Below are positions 11,119 through 24,877 of a DNA stretch of 64,000 nucleotides, piece after piece. Location of the stretch: NCBI RefSeq assembly GCF_033115175.1, contig NC_084834.1, forward strand, positions 42,762,077-42,826,076, written 5' to 3'. The position numbers were made by a program, and so were the translations under genes. This stretch comes from Lepus europaeus (Eukaryota; Chordata; Mammalia; Lagomorpha; Leporidae). The notes beneath the pieces are model-generated. The model was not told the DNA's origin. It worked only from the letters and a program-made list of their open reading frames with translations, and searched no databases. Position 1 is the first letter of the stretch; each line of letters opens with the position of its first letter.

Positions 11119-12509
11119 TATTGCATCTTACAGTAAACATCTGCACTACCGAATGTATGTTAGGCATTAGCTCTTCTTTTCACAGCATAGTGAGCCACAG
11201 ATACATAACATTCCATATCTGTAGTTCTGACAAGGATTATGGTATTTGTCTTTTTCTGGAGATTTTATAATGTACCTTATTAACATTAGATATTGACAGA
11301 AATTTCTTGGTTACATAGTCAGAAAGTCTAAATAGTTAACTCAATGCCATTTGTGATTATTTGTGAAATGGACATTGTGAATCAATGAATATCATCCACA
11401 CAATTTAAATTATATCTGTTGTTCAATTATAAATATTTGTTTATTCTAGATATATAAAGTAATATAAAATATATAATATAAAATATTTCAATTCCCAAGT
11501 GTATAAAGCAATATAAAAATCTATTAAAGGGATTCAAGTATCCAAAAAATACTACCAAATTATAGGGGATTTTATGATTTAATGTTGAAAGTTAAATAAC
11601 CATATTTAAGAATCAGTGTAAATTAATACAATAAAAGTTTTAAGGCTAAGCAATTACATAAAGAAGAAAGGACCAGAAGTTAAGTATACAAGTTTATATT
11701 TCTTCACAAGTCATGGATTATCATATAGATATTAGATGTTTTCCCTAACAAAATATTTCACTGGAAAAAGTTAATTCTAATTTCCCTTTCTCACCATCTG
11801 TTTCATGGCAGGCTGCTTGAATAGCACAGATTTCTGTCTTTCACAGAGCAGAAATTGTGTCATGACCTGATTAGCTTTTACAAATTACAAAGCAATAAGC
11901 TGCATCATTCCATCGATGAAAGATGACTCTAGTTAGTAATCTGATTCGTTTTAAGCAATCTTATAATTGTGTTAATTTACCATTTTCTCTAGGAATTGTA
12001 AAACAGTTATGAGAAGGATTTTCTTTTTTCAACTGAACCATCTATTATATAGCTTTGGGATAAAGAACCAATAAAAATATTTTCTTCTCATTATGTCAGC
12101 AAAATTTTATTGGCTTTGACTATATAACAAAGAATGCTTGAATTCACAATAATTTCAAATAAACAACACTAATAAAAAACTTTTAAATAGCCCATATAGT
12201 GAGATATACTTCTCTTAGAAATTTGCTTTTTATTTTCTCACAACATGGAAGCCAATAAAGAACTTCCATCTGTGTAGCATGTTGGATTGGACATGGAATA
12301 TATGTATGACAATGGCATAGGCTTTTAAGAAAAACAAGAGTGTAAATATTCAATGTGCCAATGAAAGAGATTTGTGAGACTAAATTTCTTCTGGTTTAAC
12401 AAAGCTTATATTATACTCTTTTAAATCTTCTCATAAGTTGACTGTTTTACAAAATTCACATAATTTATTTGGCCACAAATTCTAACAATAGACTATTATA
12501 CTCTCTGAT
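11119..12509. other. AT-rich spacer between duplicate copies
   Basis: No repeat family or gene recognised. The part at 11800-12000 (CAGGCTGCTTGAATAGCACAG, CATTCCATCGATGAAAG) is more complex, with a CpG in a CpG-poor setting, and is a candidate conserved non-coding element. Confidence 0.45.
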
Positions 12510-12764
12510 TATTCTAGGTCATAGATGAAATCAAAAGAGAAAATAAAAACTTCTGGAAACGAAAGAAGATGACATTCAACATATCAAAAATTATGGGATA
12601 AAGCAAAAGCATTGTTAAGAGGAAAGTTTATAGCAGTTGGTGCCTACATTAAGAAACTAGAAAAGTACCAAATTAATTAGCTATCAATGCATCCCAAGGA
12701 CCTAGGAAAACAACAACAAACCAAACCCCAAATTATTTGAAGGAAAGAAATTATTAATAATTAA
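12510..12764 (+). mobile_element. L1 ORF2 fragment
   Basis: Matches the segment at 17090-17330 of the large L1 (GATGACATTCAACATATCAAAA, TTATAGCAGTTGGTGCCTA, CCCAAGGACCTAGGAAAACAA). It corresponds to the ORF2 region between endonuclease and reverse transcriptase and contains stops. It directly abuts the left edge of duplicate copy 2. Confidence 0.85.
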
Positions 12765-13772
12765 TGTAATTAAAAGAAATTTTGAAATAACACATATAAT
12801 TGGGAAACTCATTTGTCTTACTTCTTAAATCATTTATTGAATCTGTCTATACCAGGAAGGTTAATAACTAAATCAGTAATATTAATTCTGCATTGTGATC
12901 ATAAGTATTCACTAAAAAGAAATAATTTTTACAGAAATTTTACAGGGGCCGATACAGTGGTATAATGGGTTAAGCCTCCAACTGTGATGCCAGCATCCCA
13001 TATGGCTGCTGATTGGAGTCCCGTCTGCTCCACTTTCAATCCAGCTCCTTGCTAATGACCTGGAAAGCAGTAGAGGACCCCCTAAGTCCTTGAGCTCCTG
13101 CACCTAGGTGGGAGACATGGAAGAATCCTGACTTCAGATTGGCCCAGCTCTAGCCATTGTGGCCATTTGGCGAGTGAGCTAGTCGATAGAAGATCTTTCT
13201 CCTTGTGTCTCCCTTTCTCTCTCTGTAACTCTGGCTCTCAAATAAATAAATAATCTTTAAAAAGAGAAATTTTAGAATCAAATAGAACAATGTACAGGCC
13301 ATAAAAGATGAATACATCACCAAGGTTTATAAATTTAATTGATCATTTCTTTAAATTTTCCTAATATTTTGTCTGTTCCCATCACTGTTCTATGACACAT
13401 CTATTACACATTATACTATCAATGACACATATTTCTCATCTTTATTGCTGCCTTCTTTTAATTTGCTTAGATAAGTAAGATTAGACGCTAAAGCTAAATA
13501 TTGCTGTTATCAATTGCAGAGAAGTTTGACTGTGGAACCTATGTTAGTTGCACCTTTACAGCATCTGGCATTGTTTTATGCTAAAGCAATCAAACAAAGT
13601 TGGTTAAAAATCTCTTTCCCAGAAAATGAGTGATTATGGCTTGATTTCTGAGCCTTTTTTCCCTGGGATAATATTGTTGTTAACAATTAACATTGATTGC
13701 TATTGGTGTTACATTTTTCCTTCTATGAACTTCTATGTTATGCTGTGTTGCATGTATGTCAGAGATTCCACA
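12765..13772. repeat. Duplicated segment, copy 2
   Basis: Partner of 9778-11118. The left edge touches an L1 ORF2 scrap and the right edge touches the 5' end of the large L1, so both boundaries coincide with L1 sequence. Confidence 0.88.
12945..13264 (+). mobile_element. CSINE shared by both duplicate copies (copy 2)
   Basis: Head GGGGCCGATACAGTGG and tail CTCAAATAAATAAATAATC. The flanking AGAAATTTTA is present on both sides, as in copy 1. Confidence 0.92.
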
Positions 13773-15621
13773 ATAGTGGATTAGGGAGCAAAACATTGAG
13801 ATAGGTTAGAGATGAACAGTTAAAAAAAAAAAAAGTATGAAGTGCACTCTCAGGTGAATATTGTAGAGAAAATGGAAAATGGCACTAGAAATCCTACAAG
13901 AGGAAGAGGAACAGTGTGCTTCTGTGAGAAAGGTGTGGATGCGCAGCGCAAACACAATCACAACTGCAGCAACTGAGAGCCAGAGTGGGAGGCAGCTTGG
14001 AGATGGAGGTGAGACTGGATTGTAGCATCCCGTAGTGAGATGGCTGGAGAGTATGGCAAGTCTGGACTGGAGCTCTGGTGGCTAGTGTCGCTGCTGGTTA
14101 CTCTTGGACACAGTGGAAATAGAGGGGGCATGTGTATCTTGCCTGAACTTCCCCACAACAGGACCTGCTGCCCAGCTGAGAAAGAGCAGGCAATATTTTG
14201 CATCTAGGTGGGAACTACAGAAGACTTTGTGCATGGGCACAGAGACTCATTGAGTCAGGAGACCATCTTCTTGGCAGTGGTGGTGTTAGTGGCAAGGTCA
14301 GTATATGCGTATGTATACACATATGATCCAGTGATTCTACTGGAGGAAACAATCTGCAGTCCCCTTTAACTTTGAGCCTGGCTGGGAGATGAGTGGGTGA
14401 CCACATAGGATGGTGAGGTGCCCATAGCCTCCCAGGGGCAAGACACCTAGGTAGAGCTGTGTTAGGGAATATCTGCTTCTCTAGCAACTGGACAGGCTGG
14501 CAGGGCAAAGAGCAACCTGTGCACCTAGTGAATGTGGGACCCTTGTGTGCTGAGACACTGGGGACTTGTGGTTATATGAGAAGGTGCAGATGGTGGCGGG
14601 GTCTCTGTGCAATCACTGGGTGCACCTCAGAGATCCTTGGTTGATTACAGCTTGTCACTGAAGCAGGAAATGTGCTCAGAGTGAAGACTGATCAGATCAT
14701 TTATGTGGTTCTTATTGTGATGAGGAACACACTGGGTGCTAACACCTGGGCATTGAGATCTACCACACCCACATTGGCTGTTACTCTGGATACTCGCACT
14801 ACAACTGAGCACAGACCAGAGCTCCCTGGCCACACCACCACACACTTCTCAGTATTCACTGAGAGTGCAGAAATTCCATTAAGTCACAGAGCCATAGCTC
14901 AAAGATAAAAGCCATTAATGGAAAAAAAATAATAATAAAATCTACAATTGTCTAAAAATAAATCCAGAAATTCAAGAAACAAGAGTAAGAAAGACACTAT
15001 GACTCCCCTGTCCCAAAGGAACACAGCAGCATTTCAATAGTAGAATGTGAAGATGAGGACATGGATGAAATGCTGGAAACAGAATTAAAAATAAATAATC
15101 ATAGGATTACTCAAAAGCAATCAGAAACAATTCTGCAAACTAAAGAAAACAATACATGACATGAATGTATTTTTTTCTATGAAATTGACATTTCAAAGAC
15201 AAAGTAAAATGAAATATTAGAAATGAAAAAAATCAGTAGACCAAATAAAAGTGTGGTAGACACTCTTAATAGCAGACTTGAAGAGGCAGAAGAAAGAACA
15301 TCTGAACTAGAAGACAAAGCTCTAGAAATCTTACAGTAAAACAATAATAATAATAAAAAGGTGAAAATAGAAAACTTAAAAACAGTGTTGGAGATTTATG
15401 GGATACTCTCAAGCAATGAACATATGGGTTCCTGAAGGTGTGGAAAGAGATAATGGACTAGAATGCCTATTTAGTGAAATAATTACAGAAAACTTCCCTA
15501 TTTGAAGAAAGAAAGGGACATCCAAGTAGAAGAAGCATATAGAACTCCTAATAGACATGACAGGAAACGATTTTCAACATGACTCATTGTAGTCAAGCAT
15601 TCCACAGAAAAACATGAATTA

Positions 15622-15926
15622 GGGGTCGGCACTGTGGTTTAGCAGGTAAAGTTGCCACCTGCAGTGACAGCATCCCATGTGGGTGCTGGTTCAAGACCTG
15701 GCTGCTCCATTCTTTGTATGGCCTGAGAAAGCAGTGGAAAATGGCCCAAGTGCTTGGGTCCCAGCACCCATGTGAGAGACCTAGAAGAAGCTACTGGCTC
15801 CTGACTTTGGATTAGCACAGTTTTGGCTGTTGCAGCCATCTGGTAAGTGAACCAGTGGATAGAAAACCCTTCTGTCTCTCTCTGCCTCTTCCTTTCTGTA
15901 ACTCTGTTTCAAATAAATGAATGAAG
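15622..15926 (+). mobile_element. CSINE inserted in the L1 ORF1/linker region
   Basis: TSD GAAAAACATGAATTA (15607-15621) versus GAAAAACATAAATA (15927-15940). Head GGGGTCGGCACTGTGG; tail TTTCAAATAAATGAATGAAG. Confidence 0.92.
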
Positions 15927-18900
15927 GAAAAACATAAATAAAAGATTCTAACATGTGCATGAAAGAAATTTCAGATTACTTTTCATGGATTTCCAATTAG
16001 ACTCACAGTGGACTTCTCATTAAAAACCCTACAGGCTAAGAGAGAATGATGAGATATATTCCAAGTCCTAGGAGGAAAAAAAAAAAACTGTCAATTCAGA
16101 ATACTGTACCCTGCAAAGCTCTCATTTATGAACGAAGATGAAATAAAGACCATCCATAACAAATAGAAATTGAATTTGTCACCATTCATCCAACCTTAGA
16201 AAAGATCCTTAATGATGTGCTATCCACAGAAATGCAGAGAGATAGTCATCATTATGAAAGAATGTGAAGGCAAGAAATCCCCCTGTAAAAATACAAAAGA
16301 AATCAAAGTAAACAATAGTAATATTTATGGAAATTGAAAGAGCCAAGTTGTTACATACAAATAGTCACCGTGAATATAAAAGACCTCAACACTCCAGTTA
16401 AAAGATAAAGACTGGCCAAATGGATTAATAATCAAGACCCATCTATTTGCTGAGTACAAGAAATGCATCTCACTAATAAAGAGAGACAAAGACTAAAAGT
16501 GAAAGAATGAAAAAGATATTGCATGTTAATGGAAAGCAAAAAAGGACATTTGTTCCCCTCCTAATATGAGACAAAATAGACTTTAACATAAAACTGTTAA
16601 AAGCAATTTAAAAAGTCACTATGTAATGATTATGAGATCAATTAAACAGTAATATGTGACTATAAAAATGTATATGCACCCATTTACAGGGTGCCTCAAC
16701 ATTTAAAAAAAAAATTAATGGATCTAAAGAGAGACACAGAATCCAATACAGAAATATCAGGGATTTCAACACCTTGCACCAATGGACAGATCAACTAGAC
16801 AGAAAATCAACAAAGACAATGGAGCTAATTGACACTAGAACAAATGTACCTAACTTGTATCTACAGAATGTTTCACTCCAAAGTCATAAATTATAAATTC
16901 TTCTCATTAGTTATGGAACTTTCTCTAAGATAGATTATAATGCATGTCTCAGCAAATTAAAAAAAATAAATAAAACCATGCTACTTCTCTGATCACAACA
17001 GAATGGAGCTGGAAATCAAAAACTCAAACATCTCTATGTCATATTCAAACACATGGAGACTGAACAATATGTTCTTGAATGAACAGCGAGTCATGGAAGA
17101 AATCAAAAGATAAATCAAAACAGTATTGGGAACCAATGAAGATGACAATACAACATATCAAAACTTATGGGATATAGCGCAAGTAGTGTTAAAAGGGAAA
17201 TTTATAACAATTGGTGCCTATATGGAGAAATTGAAAATGATGCAAGTAAATGAGCTATAAAGGCATCTCAAGGACCTAGAACAACAAACCAAACCTAAAA
17301 TTAGTAGGAATAATGAAATAATTAAAATAGAGAAAAAATAAATACAATTGAAACAAAAGAAACTATACAAAAGATATGTGAAAGGAGCTTTTTTTTTTTT
17401 TGAAAAAGTAAAAAAAAAAAAAATGATGCATCATTGGTCCAAGTAACCAAAAAAGAAAAAAAAAAAAAAAGAGGGAGAAGACCAAAATCAGTATAATAAG
17501 AGGCAAAAAAGGAAATGTAACACCAGATACCATAGAAATAAAAAGAAGCACCAGGGATTACTACAATGAGCTGTATGCCAAAAAATTGGGAAACTTAAAA
17601 GAAATGGATGATCCCAAACACATACAATCTACCAAAATTGAGTTATGGAAAACATAAATATGCAGGTAACCAAAATGGAGAGTGAATAAGTATTAAAGAG
17701 CCTCCCAACAAAGTAATGCATATGACCAGATGCCTTCACTGCTGAATTGTACCAGGCATTTATTGAATAATTCCAATTCTTCTCGAGCCATTCAAAACAA
17801 TTGAAAGGGAGGGAATCCCAACTCCTTCTATGAAGCCTGCACCACCTTAATTCCTAAAACAGAAGAAGAAACAACAGAGAAAGAGAACCACAGACCAATA
17901 TCCCTGATGAATATAGATGTAAAAATCCTCAATAATATTTTAGGTAATTGAATTCAACAACACATCAGAAAGATCATTCACCTGGATCGAGTTGGATTTA
18001 TCTCAGGTTTCAGGGATTGTTCAACATTTGTAAATCAATCAGTGTGATACATCACATTAACAAACTGAAAAACAAAAGCAAATTGGGTATAGAAGGAACA
18101 TTACTCAAATCAAAGCAATTTATGACAAACCAGTGGCTATCATCCTATTGAATGGGGCAAAGCTGGAAACATTCTGCTCAAGATCTGGAACTGGATAAGG
18201 ATGTCCACTCTCATCATTGCTATTCAATACAGTCCTGGAATTTTAGCCAGAAGCATTAGGCAAGAAAAAGAAATCAAAGGGATTCAAATCGGAAAGGAGG
18301 AAATCAAATTATCCCTGTTTGCAAATGACATGATTCAAATATAGGGGATCCAAAAGACTCCACTAATAGACTATTAGAATCATAAAAGAGTTTGGTAAAG
18401 TGTCAGGATATAAAATCAACACAGAAAAATCAATAGCCTTTGCATTTGCAAACAATGTCATAGCTGAAAAAGAAATTTCAAGATCAGTCTTATTCACAAT
18501 TTTTCCAAAAAAAAAAAAAAAACCACCTTGGAATATATTTAACCAAATGGTCTAAGATCTCTACAATGAAAGTACAAAACACTAAAGGAAGAAATAGAAG
18601 ACATTAAAACATGGAAAAAGTCTTTCATGTTTATGGATTAGAAGAATCAACATTTTCAAAATGTTCATACTTCCAAAACATATTATAGATTCAATGAGAT
18701 CACAAAGTACCAACAACATTCTTTGTGATCTAGGAAAAATGATGCTAAAATTCAAATGGAAATATAGGAGATCTCAAATAGCTAAAGCCATCTTATATGA
18801 CAAAAACCAAACTGGAGGCATCACAATACCTGATTTCAAGAGAGACTACAGGGCAGTTATAATCAAAATAGCCTAGTACTGGCATAAAAACAGATTTGTA

Positions 18901-19013
18901 GGGCAATGGAACAGAATAGAAACTCCAGAAATCAATCCATGCATCTAAACTCAATTTGTCTTTAATAAAGGAGTTAAAATCACTCCTTGGGAGAATAACA
19001 CTCTCTTTTACAA

Positions 19014-19866
<853 letters not shown>

Positions 19867-21005
19867 GGGAAACTGGATCTCCAGGTGCAGAAGCACAAAA
19901 CTAGACCTATAGCTTATACCTTACACAAAAATGAACTCAAAGTAGGTCAAAAGCCTAAATCTATGGCCTGATACCTTCAAATAACTAGAGAACATTGGGA
20001 AACTCTGTAAGACATTGGCACAAGCAAAGACTTTTTGGAAAAATCACCAAAATGACAAACAATCAAATCCAAAATTGGTATTACATCTAGCTTAGGAGTT
20101 CTACACTGAAGAAGAAACATTCAGCAAGGTGAAGAGGCAACAAACATAATGAAAGAAAATATTTGCAAACTATGCAACTTATAAAGGGTTAACATAAAGA
20201 GTCCAAGAATTTCAACTACAGTAAAACAAACAACCCAGTTAAGAAATGGGCAAAGGATTTTAACAAGCATTTTTTGAGAGAGGAAATTCAAATGGCCAAT
20301 AGACACTTGAGAAAATGCTCAAGATCACTAGCCATCAGGAAAATAAAAATCAAAACAGCAATGATGTTTCACCACACTCCAGTAGGATAGCTCACATACA
20401 GAAATCAACAAATGACAAATGCTGGTGAGAATGTGGGGAAAAGGTACCCTAGTCCACTGATGGTGGGAATATAAACTGATGCAGCCACTGTGAAAGATAG
20501 TATGGAGATACCTCAGAAATCTGAATGTAGACCTACCATATGATCCAGCCATCCCAATCCTGAGAATTTATCCAAACCAAATGAAATCAGCATCTCAAAC
20601 AATTATCTCTACTCCCATGTTCATTGTAGTACAATTCACAATAGCTATGATATGGAATAAACTCAGATGCCCATCAAATGTTGACTGGGTAAAGAAATTA
20701 TGGTGCATATACACACTATGGATTACTACTCAGCTGTAAAAAAAAAAATGAAATCCAGTCACTTGCAACAAGATGGATGCAAATGGAAACAGTTGTACTT
20801 AGTGAAATCAGCCAGTCTCTGAAAGACAGATATCATATGCTTTCCCTGATCTGATATTCCTAATAAACTACCTGAAATGTAATGTATTGGAGTGAAATAG
20901 ACATTTTGAGATTTGACATTTCTTACAGCCCTTGTCCCTTCTGTTGCAGAATAGTGTTTTTTTTTTCTTCATACTACTTGTACAAAAAAACAAACAAACA
21001 AAAAA

Positions 21006-21708
21006 AATTGAATTGGTGAATAAACATTATAGGTCTTCCATGAGTTAAAATATTAAATATCAAAATCTAAACATGTAAAATTTTGTTCTACCAGTCAATT
21101 AACAGGCAGATTTCCCATTAAATTTCACTGCCTGTGACCTCTATTTGATTTGATTTTTAATGCCTCATTGATAATATGATATGTCACTTTCCAAAGTGAT
21201 TAGATATAATTTTTGCATCAGTTTTAGGTTGAACAATTATCTGTTTATTTGTTTTTAGTCCTTGAATGCTATAATTTTATGATTTGTTCAATACTGAATA
21301 GAATCTAAGCTGGCTATAACAGTTCTTTTTATGTGATGGTTTGTAAAGTTTGCTTCTTAAGGCTTATTGATGCTTTAGAGTCTTTTACTGACTGTTGAAA
21401 AATAGCATTCTTTCTATTTTTAGGATCACAAATATGCAAATATTAATAGAAATTTACCAAGATATTTGACGTTTTTCTGAACCTGAGTTAAGAAGATTTC
21501 TATATCAAGATGAAGTAAAATTAGAGCCACCTTCTTAAAATCCTGTTATCTAATGTCTATGTGGATGGCATTGTCAAAAGCAAGTGTCCTAACTCATGCT
21601 TTAAGAAGTTTAGGTTAATTAGATTTCTCTATTACTTACCTGTATGGAAACCTAATCCTTTTGTCCAAATATTCTCACCTGCCTAATTTTTCTATCCGTT
21701 CTAGATCT
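21006..21708. other. AT-rich unique sequence
   Basis: No gene or repeat family recognised. Confidence 0.4.
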
Positions 21709-21800
21709 TTGAAAATATACATATATATATACATATATACATATATAAACAATATGACATACATATCTGCAAAGATATATATGTGTGTATATATATATCT

Positions 21801-21840
<40 letters not shown>
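21709..21840. repeat. (TA)n/(TATACA)n microsatellite
   Basis: Interrupted TATA and TACATA units, ending in a pure TA run at about 21805-21837. Both strands read as Tyr-Ile repeats, which explains the 65- and 71-codon open frames here. Confidence 0.93.
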
Positions 21841-22643
21841 GTTATGCATAAATTGGAATTGAGTTCCTGGTGGTAATTTAGAAAGTGTTATGCTTTCATG
21901 TTATTTTTTTCTTAACTAGAATGCCATGTAGTTATATATTTTATTTTTTTATGCACACAAATATAAACCTCACCCTCATGGGACACAACTCAATATGCAG
22001 ATTGAAAAATATTAAATTTTGTTATCATGAATCTGATAATTTTAAATAATCTAGATTTTATGTTCTTTTTCTTGTTTCTGCATGGATCCATTTACAGTTT
22101 TAATGTTCAGGTATATGTATAATATAAAACACACAAACACATACACATATAACATTTCTGAGTTTGAAGCATTGTCCTAATTATTATTAGCATCTTTCTA
22201 ACCACAAGTCAGTACTTCTTTTTACTTTATTAAAATTTACTGTTTCTTTATTGAGAGAAACATTAAAAGCAGTATAGAAAAAAGTATTAGAATTTCCCAC
22301 AGAAAAGTCAAAAGTAGTTTGTAAATTTTCTGTGGATATACATATTTCTAGTAATTTCTAACTCATACAATTTCTATTCATTTTTCTTTTTGTAGTTCAG
22401 ATTAACCTATATGTTTTATCCATCTGTATAACATATTGTTATTATACTTATTAATTTGGTTGCTGTGAACTTAAATTCATTTGTGACTTAAGGAAGTTTA
22501 ATTTAAATCTTATAGGGACAAATTTCTAGCTCTCTGACACCACACTAAAGGAAATCTCTACATTTAAGTCTTTCATGGACCTGCATATTTTTCACTATTG
22601 AAATATGCTTCCAACAAGATTTCTCAGTATAAATATATTAATT
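21841..22643. other. AT-rich unique sequence
   Basis: Short CA-rich patch near 22127-22150; nothing else recognised. Confidence 0.4.
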
Positions 22644-22944
22644 GGCCGGCGCCGTGGCTCAATAGGCTAATCCTCCGCCTGAGGCACCAGCATCCCAGGT
22701 TCTAGTCCCGGTTGCTCCTCTTCCAGTCCAGCTTCCTGCTGTGGCCTGGGAGTGCAGTGGAGGATGGCCCAAGTGCTTGGGCCCTGCACCCGCCTGGGAG
22801 ACCAGGAGAAGCACCTGGCTCCTGGCTTCGGATCGGTGTGGTGCACCAGCCGCAGCAGCCATTGGAGGGTGAACCAACAGCAAAAAGGAAGACCTTTCTT
22901 TCTGTCTCTCTCTCATTGTTTAACTCTGCCTGTCAAAAAAAATG
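22644..22944 (+). mobile_element. CSINE, young GC-rich subfamily
   Basis: The head is GGCCGGCGCCGTGG, with an A-box-like TGGCTCAATAGG and B-box-like GGTTCTAGTCC. The tail is CTGTCAAAAAAAA, without AATAAATAAATCTT. TTAATTG on both sides (22638-22644 and near 22946-22952) fits a TSD. Confidence 0.93.
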
Positions 22945-22945
22945 T

Positions 22946-23512
22946 TAATTGTTCATTGTGTCATTTTTACTCTACTTGAATATGGAATAAAGCTGCAAGT
23001 AAATGAAAATACTTTCATATTACCTGTTATAAATAGTTTTTGTCAAGATTTTTATATGAACATAGGGACCTATCATTGACCGAATGGAGTCCTGGTTGAA
23101 AGCAGTATTTTTCTTTTCAATCCTTTCTCTTCCCATAGAACCATTCTTGAACAATTTCTCCAGTTAATCCTTTAAAGGAATACTGCTGCTTTTCTTTATT
23201 TTGGTCTACCACATTTTGGTATATCCTATTGATACCAAGATGAAAAATGAGGCTAGAACTAACCTGTGGGATTTCCCTGTATTTTTTTCCTCCACATATT
23301 TAACCAAAATATTGTTTTCAGTTCCTTATTGCTTTTCTTTGTAACTATCAAAATGTTTAACTTAATTTGTGCTTATTTTATTTTTTGTTAACTTTCATTA
23401 ATATTCTTACTTCCCTCAATGTGATACTTGCAGAGCACTATACATCCTTTTTTGCCATAATTTCTTCCCTCTTTTCTACATTATGTCATACAGATTTATA
23501 TATAAAAATGTT
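22946..23512. other. Unique sequence
   Basis: AT-rich; no element or gene recognised. Confidence 0.4.
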
Positions 23513-23822
23513 GGGGGCTGCTGTTCTGTAACCAATAAAGCTGTGGCATTGATATCCCAATGGGAGCTCTTTCTAATCCTGGTTACTCCCCTTCAGATCT
23601 AGCTCCCTGCTAATGCACCTGGGAAAGCAGTGGAAGGTAGCCCAATTTCTTGGACCCTTGCAACCACATAGGAGACTTGGAAAAAAGAAGAAACTCCTGG
23701 CTGTCGGCTTTGGTCTGGCCCAGCCCTGGCCATTGTGGCCATTTGGAGAGTGAGCCAGCAGTTGGAAGATTCTCTTTCTCTCTGCAACGCTAGCTTTCAA
23801 ATAAATAAATAAATCTTTAAAA
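23513..23822 (+). mobile_element. CSINE, old subfamily
   Basis: Degenerate head, then CCTGGGAAAGCAGTGGAAGG and GCCCAGCCCTGGCCATTGTGG, tail TTTCAAATAAATAAATAAATC. Confidence 0.88.
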
Positions 23823-23879
23823 ATTTATTGAAAAAAAGAAACAAAAACTAATTTATTATATACTATGGAAAGACCTAGA

Positions 23880-24200
23880 TGAGGGGACAACATTTATGGC
23901 ATAGCAGGTAAAAACACAACCTGCAATGCTCTAATCTCATATGGGCATTGGGTTGTTCCATTGCAAATCCAACTCCCTACTTATGGCTTGGAGAAATCAC
24001 AGGATTATGCCCCAAGTTTTTGGGCCTTGTTACCCACATGGGAGACTGGAAGAAGCTCCTGGGCTTCGTCTGGCCCAGTGCTGGCATTTGTGGCCATCTA
24101 GAGATCTCTCTCTCTCTCTCTTCCTCTCTCTCTTTCTCTCTCTCTTTCTCTCTATAGCTCTGTTTCAGACAAATACATACTTTTTAAAAAAAATATTAAA
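23880..24200 (+). mobile_element. CSINE, old, with expanded CT run
   Basis: Head GGGACAACATTTATGGCATAG, mid GGGAGACTGGAAGAAGCTCCT, and a (CT)n/(TTCTCTC)n expansion near 24105-24155. Tail eroded. Confidence 0.85.
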
Positions 24201-24284
24201 ATTAAATGTTGTGAATACATGAGTATGATTTGAGTGCATAACCTAAGGTACATAGGTTGAGTGGCTTGTTCTTGTGGTGTTGGC

Positions 24285-24560
24285 CGGTGGTGTGGAAACT
24301 TTAAGAGGTGTAAGTAATTAAATCACAAGAAATTGACACAGTACTGGTAGGCTATGGCTAGTTCTTGCAAGAGGGAGTTAATATAAAAGAGCAAATTTGT
24401 CCTTTGCATCCCTCTCTGGCTTCCTATCTCACCATGTGATCTCTGCCTCCCACACCTCAACCACAACTGAGATGTCATTACAATGAGGTCTTCACTAGAG
24501 CCAAGGCACTGTCAGCACCCTGATCTAGAATCTTCAAAACTCTCAGATAAAGAAGCATCT
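24285..24560 (+). mobile_element. MaLR (MST-like) LTR fragment
   Basis: The run AAGTAATTAAATCACAAG, CTAGTTCTTGCAAGAGGG, TTAATATAAAAGAGC, CACCATGTGATCTCTGCC and CAGATAAAGAAGC follows the order of an MST/THE1-type LTR: unique region, a TATA-like TATAAAAG, and an AATAAA-like polyadenylation region. Solo LTR fragment with no coding sequence. Confidence 0.55.
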
Positions 24561-24564
24561 TTTC

Positions 24565-24862
24565 AGGGATCAGAACTGGAATTGTCTGTCAGAGGGATAG
24601 TTTGAGTCTCGGCTCCTCAGCTTCTGATACAGCTCCTTGTTAATGCACCTGGGCAGGCAACAGGTGATGGTTCAAGTACTTGGGCTCCTGCCACTCATGC
24701 AGGAAACCTGGATGTAGTTCCTGGCTCATTGTTTTGGCTTAGTCTAACACTGATTGTTGCAGAGATTTGAGGAGTGAACCAATAGGTAGAAAGTTTCTCT
24801 GTGTGTGTGTGTGTGTGTGTTTGTAACTCTGCCTTTCAAATAAATAAATCATTTAAAATATA
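24565..24862 (+). mobile_element. CSINE with (GT)n
   Basis: A (GT)n run at about 24799-24822 replaces part of the usual CT stretch. Tail CTTTCAAATAAATAAATCA. Forms a tail-to-tail pair with the next, minus-strand CSINE. Confidence 0.87.
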
Positions 24863-24877
24863 TATTATCCTTTCTAA

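Noticed and set aside
13958..14908. Several 60-97-codon frames on both strands
   Set aside because: They lie in the GC-richer 5' UTR of the large L1 and show no similarity to ORF1.
21652..21876. 65- and 71-codon Tyr/Ile-rich frames
   Set aside because: Translation of a TA/TACA microsatellite.
22644..22720. tRNA-like A and B boxes in CSINE heads
   Set aside because: They are promoter remnants of a tRNA-derived SINE; no cloverleaf tRNA gene could be supported.
22712..22979. Open frames in several CSINEs (for example here, 33075-33565, 51947-52400, 60014-60500 and 63427-63914)
   Set aside because: All lie in tRNA-derived SINEs. The same peptide phrases (such as SQATAGSWTGRGATGT) recur in copy after copy and on both strands, which reflects shared repeat DNA rather than genes.
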